Source: CAYWMD01 sp964458575 (lineage in GTDB: Bacteria > Verrucomicrobiota > Verrucomicrobiia > Limisphaerales > JADLHS01). Taken from it: DNA of 64,000 nt. The notes beneath the pieces are model-generated. The model had not been told where the DNA came from. It made no database searches and saw only the letters and a program-made list of their open reading frames with translations. The stretch lies in NCBI GenBank assembly GCA_964458575.1, contig CAYWMD010000010.1, forward strand, positions 60,666 to 124,665, given 5' to 3'. Both the position numbers and the translations under genes were made by a program. Positions 47,111 to 56,076 of the stretch are shown one piece after another. Position 1 is the stretch's first letter, and every line of letters begins with the position of its first letter.

Positions 47111-47718
47111 AGAATACAGCCATGACATTGTTTATTCTCGGACTGCTATTGGCAATGGCTGGAGCCTTGGCATGTGCGCCTTATAGTGTTGAAGACTTCA
47201 AAAGGATCAAAGCGCAGACCCTACGAATGGACATCAAGGAGTGGCATCTTAGACACAAACCGCGGGGATTTGGTTATACCAACGACACTGACAAGTGTTG
47301 GACCGTATCAACAAATGTTCCAAGCGAAGGCCAGAGAATTGAGGGGATAATTATTTTAGAGAGCACGTTGTTCCAAAATCGAGGCTGCTTAATTGGCACG
47401 GAGTCCAGCAACATTTATTGGTATGATGGCAAAACAGCTAGGCCGGTGAAGGATAGCAATCAGGCCCATTCCGATGAGTTGAACACAGCAAATCCAACGC
47501 AACGATTTGTGGCCATTGGCGCTGTGAGAGCGGTACAGGTGGAGGAACAGCAGGAACTTCGTGCGGTGCTTGGGGCTGCAGGCGTTAAAGTTTACTTCGA
47601 TGGCTCAAAAATGTTCGACATTTATGTCGCGGAGAGCCAGGTGGGCCATGCCGTGGAATTGCTACGCACGAACCGTCTGGTTCGGGAGAAGAAGATATCG
47701 CTTTCGTGGGTCAAATGA
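47107..47718 (+). CDS. Exported protein after mini-RHS 3, candidate immunity protein
   Basis: It has 203 residues. It starts with a GTG at 47107 whose last bases overlap the stop of the preceding frame (GTGA). A signal peptide ends near GALAC, perhaps a weak lipobox. The mature domain (KEWHLRHKPRGFGYTND ...) belongs to no family I know. The tip gene before it is broken, while this gene is intact. Confidence 0.6.
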   Translation: MKNTAMTLFILGLLLAMAGALACAPYSVEDFKRIKAQTLRMDIKEWHLRHKPRGFGYTNDTDKCWTVSTNVPSEGQRIEGIIILESTLFQNRGCLIGTESSNIYWYDGKTARPVKDSNQAHSDELNTANPTQRFVAIGAVRAVQVEEQQELRAVLGAAGVKVYFDGSKMFDIYVAESQVGHAVELLRTNRLVREKKISLSWVK

Positions 47719-47736
47719 GCTGCGGGTCGTAAAGGA

Positions 47737-49008
47737 TTACACCGACTTCAACGCCGCAATCACCGGCAGGCGCGCGGCGCGGACGGCGGGAAAGAAGCTG
47801 CCGGCGATTCCGACTATCAAGGCGAACACCATCCCCTGCGCGGCCAGCATCGGGGTGATCCGGAACTGAAAAATCACCTCGCTGAACGTGTTGAAGCTCA
47901 GCGTGCCGAAGCGCACGCCGAACGCGACGCACAAAGTCTGTGCCAGCATGGCGAGTCCGCAACCGAGCAATCCACCGATGCCCGCGAGGATCGCGCCTTC
48001 GAGATTGAAACTGGCCAGGATGGTGCGCCGGCGGAAGCCGAGCACGCGCAACGTCCCAATCTCCCGCGTGCGCGCGCCCACGCTCGCATACATCGTGTTC
48101 ATGGCGGCAAACACCGCGCCGATGGACATGGCGGTGGCCAGAAATTCGCCGAGGATTTTGATCGGTAACGCGGTCATCGTCTGCTTGGCGTAATATTCCG
48201 TCTCCAATTCGGCGCGCAGCGGCATGCGTTTGTCCGATTCCACGCGATGCTTGAGCGCGGCGGCGGCATTCGTGTTGCCGACGCGTGCCAGCACGCTGGA
48301 ATAATTCTGACGATCGAACACCGACCGCGCCTCGTCGGCATCCATCCACATCTCGGAATCAAACGCGCTGTCGGCCCCGTCAAACCAGCCAACCACGGTC
48401 AGTTCCTCGCCGCCGGTCTTGAATTTCTGGCCGAGGTCGGAATTGGCGAAGCGATTGGCCATTTTCACGCTCACGGCGGCTTCGCGTTTGCCGGGCGTGA
48501 ACCAGCGGCCCGTGACCAGTTTCACCTGCGGGCGCAGTTCCATGCCCAGCGGCGTCACGCCGCGCATCGTCACGTTGGCTTCGCCCGCGCCATCGCGCCG
48601 CGGCAGGTTGATAATGATCGCGAGGTCGGCGGAAACAAACGGCCGGCCCTGGGCGTCGCGTTCAATCTCCGGCCAATACTGAATCACCTTCAATTGCTCG
48701 CGCGAAACCTGGCTGCTGGATTCGGCGGTTGAACCTTTCCGCACGATCATCACGTTGCGCGGGTCGCCGGTGTTCTGGCTCGACTTGACCAAGCCGGCGG
48801 CCATCGCCTGCATGAGAATGTAAACGGTCACCACCAGCGCGACGCCGAGCACGGTTGCTCCGGTCGCGCGCCAGCGAACGAGCGCGCTTTTGAAATTGTA
48901 GAGCGCCGGAATGGGCGAGGTGAGGACGGCGAAAACCAGCCAGAGCAGGTAGCCGGCAATCGCCAGACCGAGCAGGCCGAGAACAATCGTGGCTGGATTG
49001 AGTTGCAT
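47737..49008 (-). CDS. FtsX/MacB-type ABC transporter permease
   Basis: It has 423 residues. One N-terminal membrane helix (about 8-28), a large periplasmic domain, then three C-terminal helices with the FtsX signature VGARTREIGTLRVLGFRRRTI. The start MQLNPATIVLG at 49008 is taken in preference to an upstream start inside repeats. It is the second permease after 49137-50282 on the same strand, probably forming a heterodimer. No ATPase gene follows; the RHS island begins 19 bases beyond its stop. Confidence 0.85.
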   Translation of the reverse strand: MQLNPATIVLGLLGLAIAGYLLWLVFAVLTSPIPALYNFKSALVRWRATGATVLGVALVVTVYILMQAMAAGLVKSSQNTGDPRNVMIVRKGSTAESSSQVSREQLKVIQYWPEIERDAQGRPFVSADLAIIINLPRRDGAGEANVTMRGVTPLGMELRPQVKLVTGRWFTPGKREAAVSVKMANRFANSDLGQKFKTGGEELTVVGWFDGADSAFDSEMWMDADEARSVFDRQNYSSVLARVGNTNAAAALKHRVESDKRMPLRAELETEYYAKQTMTALPIKILGEFLATAMSIGAVFAAMNTMYASVGARTREIGTLRVLGFRRRTILASFNLEGAILAGIGGLLGCGLAMLAQTLCVAFGVRFGTLSFNTFSEVIFQFRITPMLAAQGMVFALIVGIAGSFFPAVRAARLPVIAALKSV

Positions 49009-49023
49009 GTTCAAATGCTCCAA

Positions 49024-49130
49024 ACTCCAAGCTCCAACATCCAGAGAACATCCAACCACCAAATTTCAAAACGGTTTTTGGAGCTTGAGTTTTGGTGCTT
49101 CACTGGAGCTTGGATGTTGGTGCTTGGAGC
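49024..49130 (+). repeat. Inverted repeat in the spacer between the two permeases
   Basis: Arms 49024-49042 and 49112-49130 are reverse complements at 17 of 19 positions; related words (ctccaagctcca, ttggagcttg) fill the spacer. It is a likely dispersed intergenic repeat. Confidence 0.65.
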
Positions 49131-49136
49131 TTTCAT

Positions 49137-50282
49137 TCAGTCCAACGTTTTCAACCCGTCCACCACGCTCATTTTCGCGACGGCCAGCGAAGGCATGATG
49201 CTCGCGATGATTCCGAGCAGCGCGGCCACCATCACCCCGATGCCCATGATCTTTGGCGTCACCTCGAACATCACGAAAATACCGTTCGTCATGCGGGCCA
49301 CGTCGCCGTAGGTGAACAGCAGATACGCGCCACCGACGCCGATCAGCGCGCCGGCCATCGCCAGACCAAAACTTTCCGCGAGGATGAACGCAAACAATTC
49401 GCGCCGCCGATAGCCGATGGCTTTCAAGATGGCCAGTTCACGGAAACGTTCACGAATGGCCATGCTCATCGTGCTGGCCGTCACGAGCAGCAGGGTGAAC
49501 ACCACCGCGCTGCACACCAGGGACACGAGCAGTTTGATGTTGCCCCACATCGAAATGAAGCCGAGTTGAAAGGCCCGTTCGGTTTCCGCCCGCACCTCGG
49601 CCGAGGTGTTGGCGAATTTCTTGTTGATGGCGTCAATCACGCGCGGCATGTCCTCGGCGCTGCGCACTTTGAGCCACCACATGCCGACCAACCCCTTCAC
49701 GCCGCTGCCCTCATCAAGATAATCCTGGCGGAACAGCATGTTGCGGTCGTCGGGCGTGCCCCAGTAGATGCCGACAATTTTGAATTCGAGGGTGCAGGGA
49801 TAGACGGAGCTGGGGAGCGTGATGCGGTCGCCCACTTTCAGGTTGTATTTTTCCGACGTCACCTTGCCGATCAGGCAGGAATCCTTGATTTCCTCGAAAG
49901 CCTGGTAGGCTTCCTCGGTCATCTTGGCTTCGCCGAACACGCTGCGAAGTTTCTTCGGGTCCATCGCGAACTGCGCGAATGTCATGCCCTCTTCATTCTT
50001 GTATTTGCCGCCGTACCAGGTGAACGGCGTCACCGCCACAACGCCCGGGATCGCTTCGATAAACGGCCGTTGTCGCGCGGGCAGCAGGTTGGCGATGGAA
50101 ATTTTGTTTCGCACCGCCACGCGCAACGCCGCGCCGACGTCCTCCGGCGGCAGGGTGATTTCCCGCAACGCGACCAGCAGGGTTACCAGCAGGAACAAAC
50201 TCACCGCGACGCTCAAGACCGAGAGCGTCGCGCGCCGTTTGTTGCGCAGGGCGTTCTTGAGGATGAAGGAGGAAACGGTCAC
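49137..50282 (-). CDS. FtsX/MacB-type ABC transporter permease
   Basis: It has 381 residues from the GTG at 50282, which begins VTVSSFILKNALRNKRRATL, the typical start of this family; an in-frame ATG at 50435 would add a 51-residue unlikely extension. One membrane helix near 23-43, an extracytoplasmic domain, then three helices with RERFRELAILKAIGYRRREL. It probably exports a lipid, peptide or antibiotic together with the downstream permease and an ATPase encoded elsewhere. The region 50283-50621 shows no other gene. Confidence 0.85.
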   Translation of the reverse strand: MTVSSFILKNALRNKRRATLSVLSVAVSLFLLVTLLVALREITLPPEDVGAALRVAVRNKISIANLLPARQRPFIEAIPGVVAVTPFTWYGGKYKNEEGMTFAQFAMDPKKLRSVFGEAKMTEEAYQAFEEIKDSCLIGKVTSEKYNLKVGDRITLPSSVYPCTLEFKIVGIYWGTPDDRNMLFRQDYLDEGSGVKGLVGMWWLKVRSAEDMPRVIDAINKKFANTSAEVRAETERAFQLGFISMWGNIKLLVSLVCSAVVFTLLLVTASTMSMAIRERFRELAILKAIGYRRRELFAFILAESFGLAMAGALIGVGGAYLLFTYGDVARMTNGIFVMFEVTPKIMGIGVMVAALLGIIASIMPSLAVAKMSVVDGLKTLD

Positions 50283-50621
50283 GGCGATCAGTCTCGCGAC
50301 GGCGGGGAGGTTACGCGCGCCGGTCGCGGCGGGGACGGTGCGATCCGCCCACAGGCGCTCGCCGGAATCTCCGGCATCGCACGGTGCGCCCGCTGAGCGG
50401 TTTTGGCCATTGTAAGCATACGAGGCTGACCTCATTCCTTCACGACTCGAATGCTTAAGGCAAGCAGTAAAATGTCAGGAGTAAATCCCCGCAACCCGCG
50501 GCCCCGCGCCAGGGCTCTCTGCCCGACGCGGCGAAGTTGACGCTCCAAACCGCCATACCTAGACTCACTCGTGAATCAGGCCTTCCCGGCGAAATTCGCC
50601 CGGCCTGATGTGGTTTGAGTG

Positions 50622-51221
50622 ATGCCAAAGAATGATTGCACGCATGTGAGCAAACTCCTCATCCGTTCCATGAGATCCGCCGCCGAGGCGCGGGCGTGCG
50701 CCCGGGTCATGGCCGCATCCGAGCCCTGGTTGACGCTTGGCCGCGACTACGACGCGTGCCTTGCCATCGTGTCGAACCCAAGGCGCGAACGTTACATTGC
50801 AAGCCGCGGTGATCGCCTCGCGGGTTTTCTGGTGCTTGATATGCAGGGCGCCTTTGTTGGCTACATCCAGACCGTCTGTGTCGCGCCTGATTTTCGCAAT
50901 CGCGGCATCGGCACCTGCCTGGTGCGTTTCGCGGAGGAACGAATCTTCCGGGACGCCCCGAATGCGTTTCTTTGCGTATCCTCGTTCAACGCCCGGGCGC
51001 GGCAGCTCTATGAACGTCTCGGCTACCGCGTGGTAGGCGAGTTGAGCGATTACCTGACCAAGGGTAAATCCGAACTGTTCCTGCGCAAAAGCCTCCGGCC
51101 GATCAATGATCATCAAAGGTCGCGGGCAACAGCCGGAGTCCCGGCTCAACCGGCAGGGGAGCGGATTGTGCAGCAACGTGACGCACAGGCCGCGAACCGC
51201 AGGCGGCGTCGCGAGTCATGA
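50622..51221 (+). CDS. GNAT-family N-acetyltransferase
   Basis: It has 199 residues. The GNAT core (about 60-150) has GAFVGYIQTVCVAPDFRNRG followed by GTCLVRFAEERIF (acetyl-CoA binding, R/Q-x-x-G-x-G/A form RNRGIG) and SSFNARARQLYERLGYRVVG. The last 40 residues are basic and disordered, possibly from reading past the natural end. The exact start among several candidates is uncertain. Confidence 0.75.
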   Translation: MPKNDCTHVSKLLIRSMRSAAEARACARVMAASEPWLTLGRDYDACLAIVSNPRRERYIASRGDRLAGFLVLDMQGAFVGYIQTVCVAPDFRNRGIGTCLVRFAEERIFRDAPNAFLCVSSFNARARQLYERLGYRVVGELSDYLTKGKSELFLRKSLRPINDHQRSRATAGVPAQPAGERIVQQRDAQAANRRRRRES

Positions 51222-51339
51222 ACCGCGGCGGCCGGCTGTGCATTTTTTGGCGGGCTTCGCGCCATATCCATTGGGCACAGACGGCACGGACGGTGCTACG
51301 AACAAGGCCGCTGCATCAATTTGCAGCTTTGAGACGACT

Positions 51340-51813
51340 ATGGCGCCGGCGTCAACAGAACGAAGCAATCGGGCTGGGTTCACGCTCCCCGAACTCATGA
51401 TCGTGGTGGCAGTCATCGGACTGCTCGCGGCCATCGCCCTGCCGCAATTTGTCCGGGCCCGGGAGCGCTCGTTGAACGTTCGGTTTGCCGCCGATCTGCG
51501 GGTGGCGCAAGCGGCCTTTACCGAATACTCTGTGGATCACGGCAAATATCCGGCGGATACGACGCCGGGCATCCTCCCCAATGGCATGGCGGATTATCTC
51601 CTGCGCATCGTTTGGACCGAGCCCAACACATTGGGCGGGTTCTGGGATTGGGACAACGGCCAGTTCGGGTTCAAAGCCGGCGTTTCGGTTTATCGGCCCA
51701 GCGCCAAGCGAAGCCAGATGCTGAAACTCGATAGCACGATTGACGACGGCAACCTGACAACCGGCGATTTCCGTTCCCGATCCGATGGATATATCGGCAT
51801 CATCGAAGAATAG
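51340..51813 (+). CDS. Prepilin-type (pseudopilin-like) protein
   Basis: It has 157 residues. Short leader then the type IV prepilin cleavage site RAGFTLPELMIVVAVIGLLA (G cut before F, Glu at +5 position). The C-terminal part with DLRVAQAAFTEYSVDHGKYP resembles the G-type pseudopilins common in Verrucomicrobia. It would be cleaved and N-methylated by a prepilin peptidase and placed in a type II secretion or pilus system; none of those genes are visible here. Confidence 0.8.
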   Translation: MAPASTERSNRAGFTLPELMIVVAVIGLLAAIALPQFVRARERSLNVRFAADLRVAQAAFTEYSVDHGKYPADTTPGILPNGMADYLLRIVWTEPNTLGGFWDWDNGQFGFKAGVSVYRPSAKRSQMLKLDSTIDDGNLTTGDFRSRSDGYIGIIEE

Positions 51814-52076
51814 CCCGCCGCACGGAGTCCGGCCTGGCTGAGGGCGCCCGAATGCCTCAAAAGCCGCTGTTTTTGTCAAAATACCGCGAGGATCCGTCGA
51901 AAACAAAATCCTCGCCATCCGCCAGAAACCCGCTATCATGCACGGGTCTGTTGGATAGCTTGTCTCTTTCAAAGCATGGTGAATCTTCAGGTGAACTTGG
52001 TTCAGTGATGATTTGAGACCCGAAGTTCGGGAACAGTCTTTAGAAAGCACCGGTTAGTCGCACAGCAAAACATCAT

Positions 52077-52388
52077 ATGAGCAATAAACTGTTTGTGGGA
52101 AATCTTTCCTTCAACACCACCGAGAACGACCTGCACGACGCGTTTGCCGCGTTCGGCACGGTCGCCGAAGCCAACCTGATGACAGATAAGATGAGTGGTC
52201 GCCCGCGCGGCTTTGCGTTCGTCACCATGAGCACGCCCGAGGAAGCGCAGAAAGCCATTGACGGCTTGAACGGCAAGGAACTGGGCGGCCGCGCGCTTAC
52301 CGTCAACATCGCCCGCCCGCGCGAGGAGCGCCCCGGTGGCGGCGGTGGTCGCCGCGAATTCCGCGGTGGCGGTCGCGATCGTTACTAA
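52077..52388 (+). CDS. RRM-domain RNA-binding protein
   Basis: It has 103 residues. One RNA recognition motif with RNP2 KLFVGNLSF (4-12) and RNP1 RGFAFVTM (about 44-51), and a Gly/Arg-rich tail. It resembles cyanobacterial cold-inducible Rbp proteins. The 5' leader of about 110 bases may hold thermosensitive structure, which cannot be judged by eye. Confidence 0.9.
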   Translation: MSNKLFVGNLSFNTTENDLHDAFAAFGTVAEANLMTDKMSGRPRGFAFVTMSTPEEAQKAIDGLNGKELGGRALTVNIARPREERPGGGGGRREFRGGGRDRY

Positions 52389-52512
52389 CTAGTATCGTCC
52401 TCAGGTCGGGGCCGCCAAATGCGCCCCGCCACCTTCCAACCACCCTTCGCCCGCCCGGGGCCGTTGGCAGGATGGCATTGCGTCATCCACGACGGACTTG
52501 TGTCCACCCACG

Positions 52513-52728
52513 ATGAAAGAAGACCACATCGAAGTTGAAGGGACCGTGAATACGGTTCTGCCGGGGACCATGTTTCGCGTTCAACTGGACAACCAGCACC
52601 TCGTGCTCGCCACCATCTCGGGCAAGATGCGCAAACGCTTTGTGCGATTGACCGTGGGCGATCGCGTCAAAATGGAAATGTCCCCCTACGACCTCGAAAA
52701 GGCGCGCATCGTCTGGCGGTTGCGGTGA
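52513..52728 (+). CDS. infA: Translation initiation factor IF-1
   Basis: An OB-fold factor that blocks the ribosomal A site during initiation. It has 71 residues: IEVEGTVNTVLPGTMFRVQL, VLATISGKMRKRFVRLTVGDRV and SPYDLEKARIVWR are diagnostic. The ATG at 52513 fits the family start MKEDHIEVEG; an upstream in-frame start adds five residues. It stands apart from the ribosomal protein operon in this window. Confidence 0.93.
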   Translation: MKEDHIEVEGTVNTVLPGTMFRVQLDNQHLVLATISGKMRKRFVRLTVGDRVKMEMSPYDLEKARIVWRLR

Positions 52729-52805
52729 TTTTTCCCTTACGGATGGCCCACGCGGAGGCCGGGGAAAAGCCGCAGTAGTTTGGAGGTATCGCAGCCGCTC
52801 CCGCT

Positions 52806-53588
52806 TCATCCGGCTGCCCCGTCGGCAGCGACGTTTCCGCCGGTGGCGCGCGGTTGTGGACTTCTGAGTTTGGCGATACAGACGCCACGGGCGAGAATCT
52901 TGCCTATTGTATCAATCTCGATTTCCGCTGGATGCGCCTGACGGGATGGTGTTTTTGGCAACCCTTCGATACCGGCAACTGGGGCCTGATTCAATGTAAT
53001 ACGTGGGATCGGTGGATCGGTCAGCCCCTCCGCAAGTATTACGTCTTCGCGCATTATACCCGGCACATCCGGGCCGGAATGACCATTCTCGACGGCTTCC
53101 AGGACGACACAGTTGTTGCCTATGACAAGGCGGCGCGAAAACTCGTCTTGGTCACAATGAATTACAATGTCACCAACAACATCACTTACAATCTGACAAA
53201 TTTCTTCAAAGTGGCCGGCCCGGTTCGGCGCTGGAAGACCGAACTCGGCAACACAAATGCCACCTATGCGCAATTCAATGACATCGTGGTAAGCAATCGC
53301 ACCTTCCAGGCAAGCTTTGCCGCCGACACAATTCAGAGCTTTGAAATCGAGAACGTTGATCTGTATCCGCCGGCGTTAAGCATCAGTTCAACTGCAGATC
53401 CCAAGCTGGTGACTCTGTCCTGGCCGACTAATGCCGCGGGTTTCAACCTCTACACCACGGCAAATCTGGCGGGTGCGGTTACATGGGAACTCGTCACAAA
53501 CACCATTGCCATCAGCAACGGCAGTTTTTACGTCCTCCTGTCCAACGCGAACAGCAACGAGCGATTCTTCCGGCTGTCGAATCCATAA
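52806..53588 (+). pseudogene. C-terminal fragment of a GH30-like glycoside hydrolase
   Basis: Starts abruptly in LWTSEFGD, which in GH30 enzymes contains the catalytic nucleophile Glu, and continues with GENLAYCINLDF, GWCFWQPFD and the C-terminal beta-sandwich domain (ending RFFRLSNP). The acid/base Glu and the first two thirds of the TIM barrel are missing. No start codon with a ribosome site is present. It follows infA by about 80 bases. Probably the remnant of a deleted polysaccharide-degrading gene. Confidence 0.7.
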
Positions 53589-53664
53589 ACTGGACCGAGA
53601 CTTCAAATCCGGCGCGGCATTTGCAAGTAAAGCATGGCCTCTCGCCGCTCGCAGGGATACCAGA

Positions 53665-54654
53665 CTACTTGAGAATCTTCTCGATCCGCGCGAGTTCTTC
53701 GGCGGTGAAATTCAGATTCCGCGTCGCCCCCACGCAATCGTCCACCTGGCTCACGCGACTCGCGCCGATGAGCGCGCTCGTCACGGCTCTGTGTCGCAAC
53801 ACCCACGCCAGCGCCATTTGCGCGAGCGTTTGGTTCCGCGATTGCGCCAGTTCATTGAGTTTCTTCGCCTTCGCCAAGACTGTTTTGGTGATGTCGGCAG
53901 GCCGGAGAAACCGTGGGTCGTGACCCGCGCGTGAATCGGCGGGAATGCCTTTGAAATAGCGATCGGTCAAAATGCCCTTTGCCAGGGGAGAGAACACGGT
54001 GCAGCCAATACCTTCCGCTTCGAGCGTCGCGAGCAACTGGGGTTCAACCCGGCGATCCAACATGTTGTAACGGGGTTGATGAATGAGGCACGGTGTCCCC
54101 AGTTCGCGGAGAAGCTTTGCCGCGCGCGTGGTCCCGGCTGGCGGATAATTTGAAATGCCGGCGTAAAGCGCCTTCCCGCTGCGGACAGCATGGGCGAGCG
54201 CGCCCATCGTTTCCTCCAGCGGCGTGTCAGGGTCGGGCCGGTGGGAATAAAAGATATCCACATATTCCAGTCCCATCCGTTTGAGCGATTGATCCAGCGA
54301 CGCCAACAGATATTTGCGCGAACCCCATTCGCCATACGGCCCCGGCCACATGTAGTAACCCGCCTTGGTCGTGACGATCATTTCATCGCGCCATTTGGCC
54401 AACTCGTCGCGCAGGATGCGGCCAAACGTTTGCTCCGCCGAACCATCCGGCGGGCCGTAGTTGTTCGCCAGGTCGAAGCACGTGATGCCCTGGTCAAACG
54501 CGCGACAGGCGATGGCGCGGGCGTTCTCGTAGGAATCCTCCGCCCCAAAATTGTGCCACAAGCCGAGAGAAATCACCGGTAGCCGGACTCCAGAGCGTCC
54601 ACAGCGACGGTAAAACCCGGGTGAGTCGTAGCGCGATTTGTCGGGCGAATACAT
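53665..54654 (-). CDS. Aldo/keto reductase, L-glyceraldehyde-3-phosphate reductase-like
   Basis: It has 329 residues. NAD(P)H-dependent reductase with the AKR pattern: DLANNYGPPDGSAEQTFG (catalytic Asp, Tyr region), MIVTTKAGYYMWPG (Lys), VDIFYSHRPDPDTPLEETM (His), and SALIGASRVSQVDD at the cofactor site. It resembles the Kv-beta-like YghZ/Gpr group. The physiological substrate is not clear. It may share a direction with the following DUF1080 gene upstream on the minus strand. Confidence 0.88.
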   Translation of the reverse strand: MYSPDKSRYDSPGFYRRCGRSGVRLPVISLGLWHNFGAEDSYENARAIACRAFDQGITCFDLANNYGPPDGSAEQTFGRILRDELAKWRDEMIVTTKAGYYMWPGPYGEWGSRKYLLASLDQSLKRMGLEYVDIFYSHRPDPDTPLEETMGALAHAVRSGKALYAGISNYPPAGTTRAAKLLRELGTPCLIHQPRYNMLDRRVEPQLLATLEAEGIGCTVFSPLAKGILTDRYFKGIPADSRAGHDPRFLRPADITKTVLAKAKKLNELAQSRNQTLAQMALAWVLRHRAVTSALIGASRVSQVDDCVGATRNLNFTAEELARIEKILK

Positions 54655-54735
54655 GCTGGGGATAGTTAATCAAAAACACTTCGGCTTCGAGGAAAAACCC
54701 GTCAGTCGGTTGGGCCGGTGTGCGGAAGCAACGGA

Positions 54736-55521
54736 CTATTCGGCCAGCACCAGCAGTTCGACTTTACGAAATTCGATGGGATGGCTCTCCGATTGGAGGC
54801 AGATGTAACCGGAGGAGATCAGCTTGTTCCCGTCGGCAGGAATCAGCTTGCGGGCGTGAGCGTCACCGTCGTCGTATTGTGGCTGGCTGTAGCTCATCAC
54901 CGTTTCGCCACCCACCTTGTGGCTGACGAGTCGGTTATTGTGGACCTCGATCTCGACCGTGACCCACTGGTCCCCGTGAAACGTCTTCGATCGCGAATTG
55001 GTGCAATGCTGGCGAATCAAATTCCCGTCCATGACCACATGTGTTCCCGGTGTGCAAACATTGAGCGTGGACCGCTCGCCCGAACCGGACCCGCCCAGCA
55101 ACTGCACCTCGACGGATGTGGGAAATTCCTGGCCCAATTCCATTGCCTGTGGCGGTTCGCTGTGAATCATCACGCCGCTGTTGCGAATCGCCCAGCCCGG
55201 ACCGCCCGCCACCTGTTCGCCCACGAAACGATACTCCACCTGCAAGACATAGTTCGTCAGCGGATTCTTCCAGAAAAGATGACCGAAGCGGCCGCCAAAA
55301 TTGGTGTAACCGGCATAGCCGACTTTCAGGATGCCGTCCTCAACGCGAAACGTGCCGGCGAAATTCGTTCCCGCCGGGAAGCCGGTGATCTTCGGCGTCC
55401 AGCCATCCAGGTTGGTGCCATTAAAGAGGGAGACCCACTTCGCCGTAGCGGTCGTTTGGGCGGGAGCCCGCGTTGCAAAGCCCGATTGCGCCAGCAGGAC
55501 GATCAGAAGCAGCTTCGTCAT
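54736..55521 (-). CDS. Secreted DUF1080 (3-keto-disaccharide hydrolase-like) protein
   Basis: It has 261 residues. A signal peptide runs to about residue 22. The mature domain has KWVSLFNGTNLDGWTPKITG, DGILKVGYAG, YVLQVEYRFVGEQV and WAIRNSGVMIHSEPPQAM, all typical of DUF1080, a jellyroll family that includes 3-keto-glycoside hydrolases. The start MTKLLLIVLL at 55521 is chosen for the signal peptide. Confidence 0.88.
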   Translation of the reverse strand: MTKLLLIVLLAQSGFATRAPAQTTATAKWVSLFNGTNLDGWTPKITGFPAGTNFAGTFRVEDGILKVGYAGYTNFGGRFGHLFWKNPLTNYVLQVEYRFVGEQVAGGPGWAIRNSGVMIHSEPPQAMELGQEFPTSVEVQLLGGSGSGERSTLNVCTPGTHVVMDGNLIRQHCTNSRSKTFHGDQWVTVEIEVHNNRLVSHKVGGETVMSYSQPQYDDGDAHARKLIPADGNKLISSGYICLQSESHPIEFRKVELLVLAE

Positions 55522-55943
55522 GGCGAAGTGTGGAAGCAAACCACGTCATCAGTCAATCGCGCCGTTACCTGCCGTTCTCCGAATCCCGCTTGCCGACCGC
55601 AGACCGAAGCGCACGCAATTGCAGAAGGACGAAGTCGTCCATCAACAATTGGCGCATCCCGAATTGCCCGATCACTGATTGAAAAGCGGCATGCCATTCG
55701 GCCAGCTTGAGTGACAGTGCGATGAAAACCGGTTCGATTGTATGGCGGCGGCGGGCGCGTCAAGGATGCTATGGGTCGCTCCGCTAGACACTTGCGCTTC
55801 CGTTCCTCCCAGCGCGATCGCCATACCGCGTGTGCGGAGGCAGAACCCAAAAATTGGCCAAGAATTGGCCAAGCACGTTTTTCGCGCCTTTTTTTGGGCT
55901 CTGTCGACGGAATCGGAACCTCTTGATTTTACAGGCTTAAGGT
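55522..55943. other. 422-base gap without a gene
   Basis: Frames here are short and non-conserved. It contains a direct repeat aattggccaag (two copies at about 55854-55877) and a T-rich stretch near 55888-55897, downstream of the minus-strand tRNA-Arg, which could act as its terminator or be an integration scar. Nothing more can be supported. Confidence 0.4.
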
Positions 55944-56020
55944 TGGCGCGTCCGGCAGGACTTGAACCTGCAACCTTCTGATCCGAAGTCAGAAGCTCTA
56001 TCCAATTGAGCTACGGACGC
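55944..56020 (-). tRNA. tRNA-Arg (TCG)
   Basis: Reading the minus strand: acceptor GCGTCCG pairs with CGGACGC, the anticodon loop CTTCGGA has anticodon TCG (reads CGA), the T-arm has GGTTCAAGTCC, and CCA is encoded. It follows the bat operon end on the same strand. Confidence 0.96.
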
Positions 56021-56076
56021 GCACCGACCCGCAAAGCTTAATTGGCCCGAGCGCCTGGCGGCAAGCGCTGATGTCC

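Noticed and set aside
49009..49062. Longer N-terminus of the 47737-49008 permease
   Set aside because: It would be translated from the intergenic inverted repeat.
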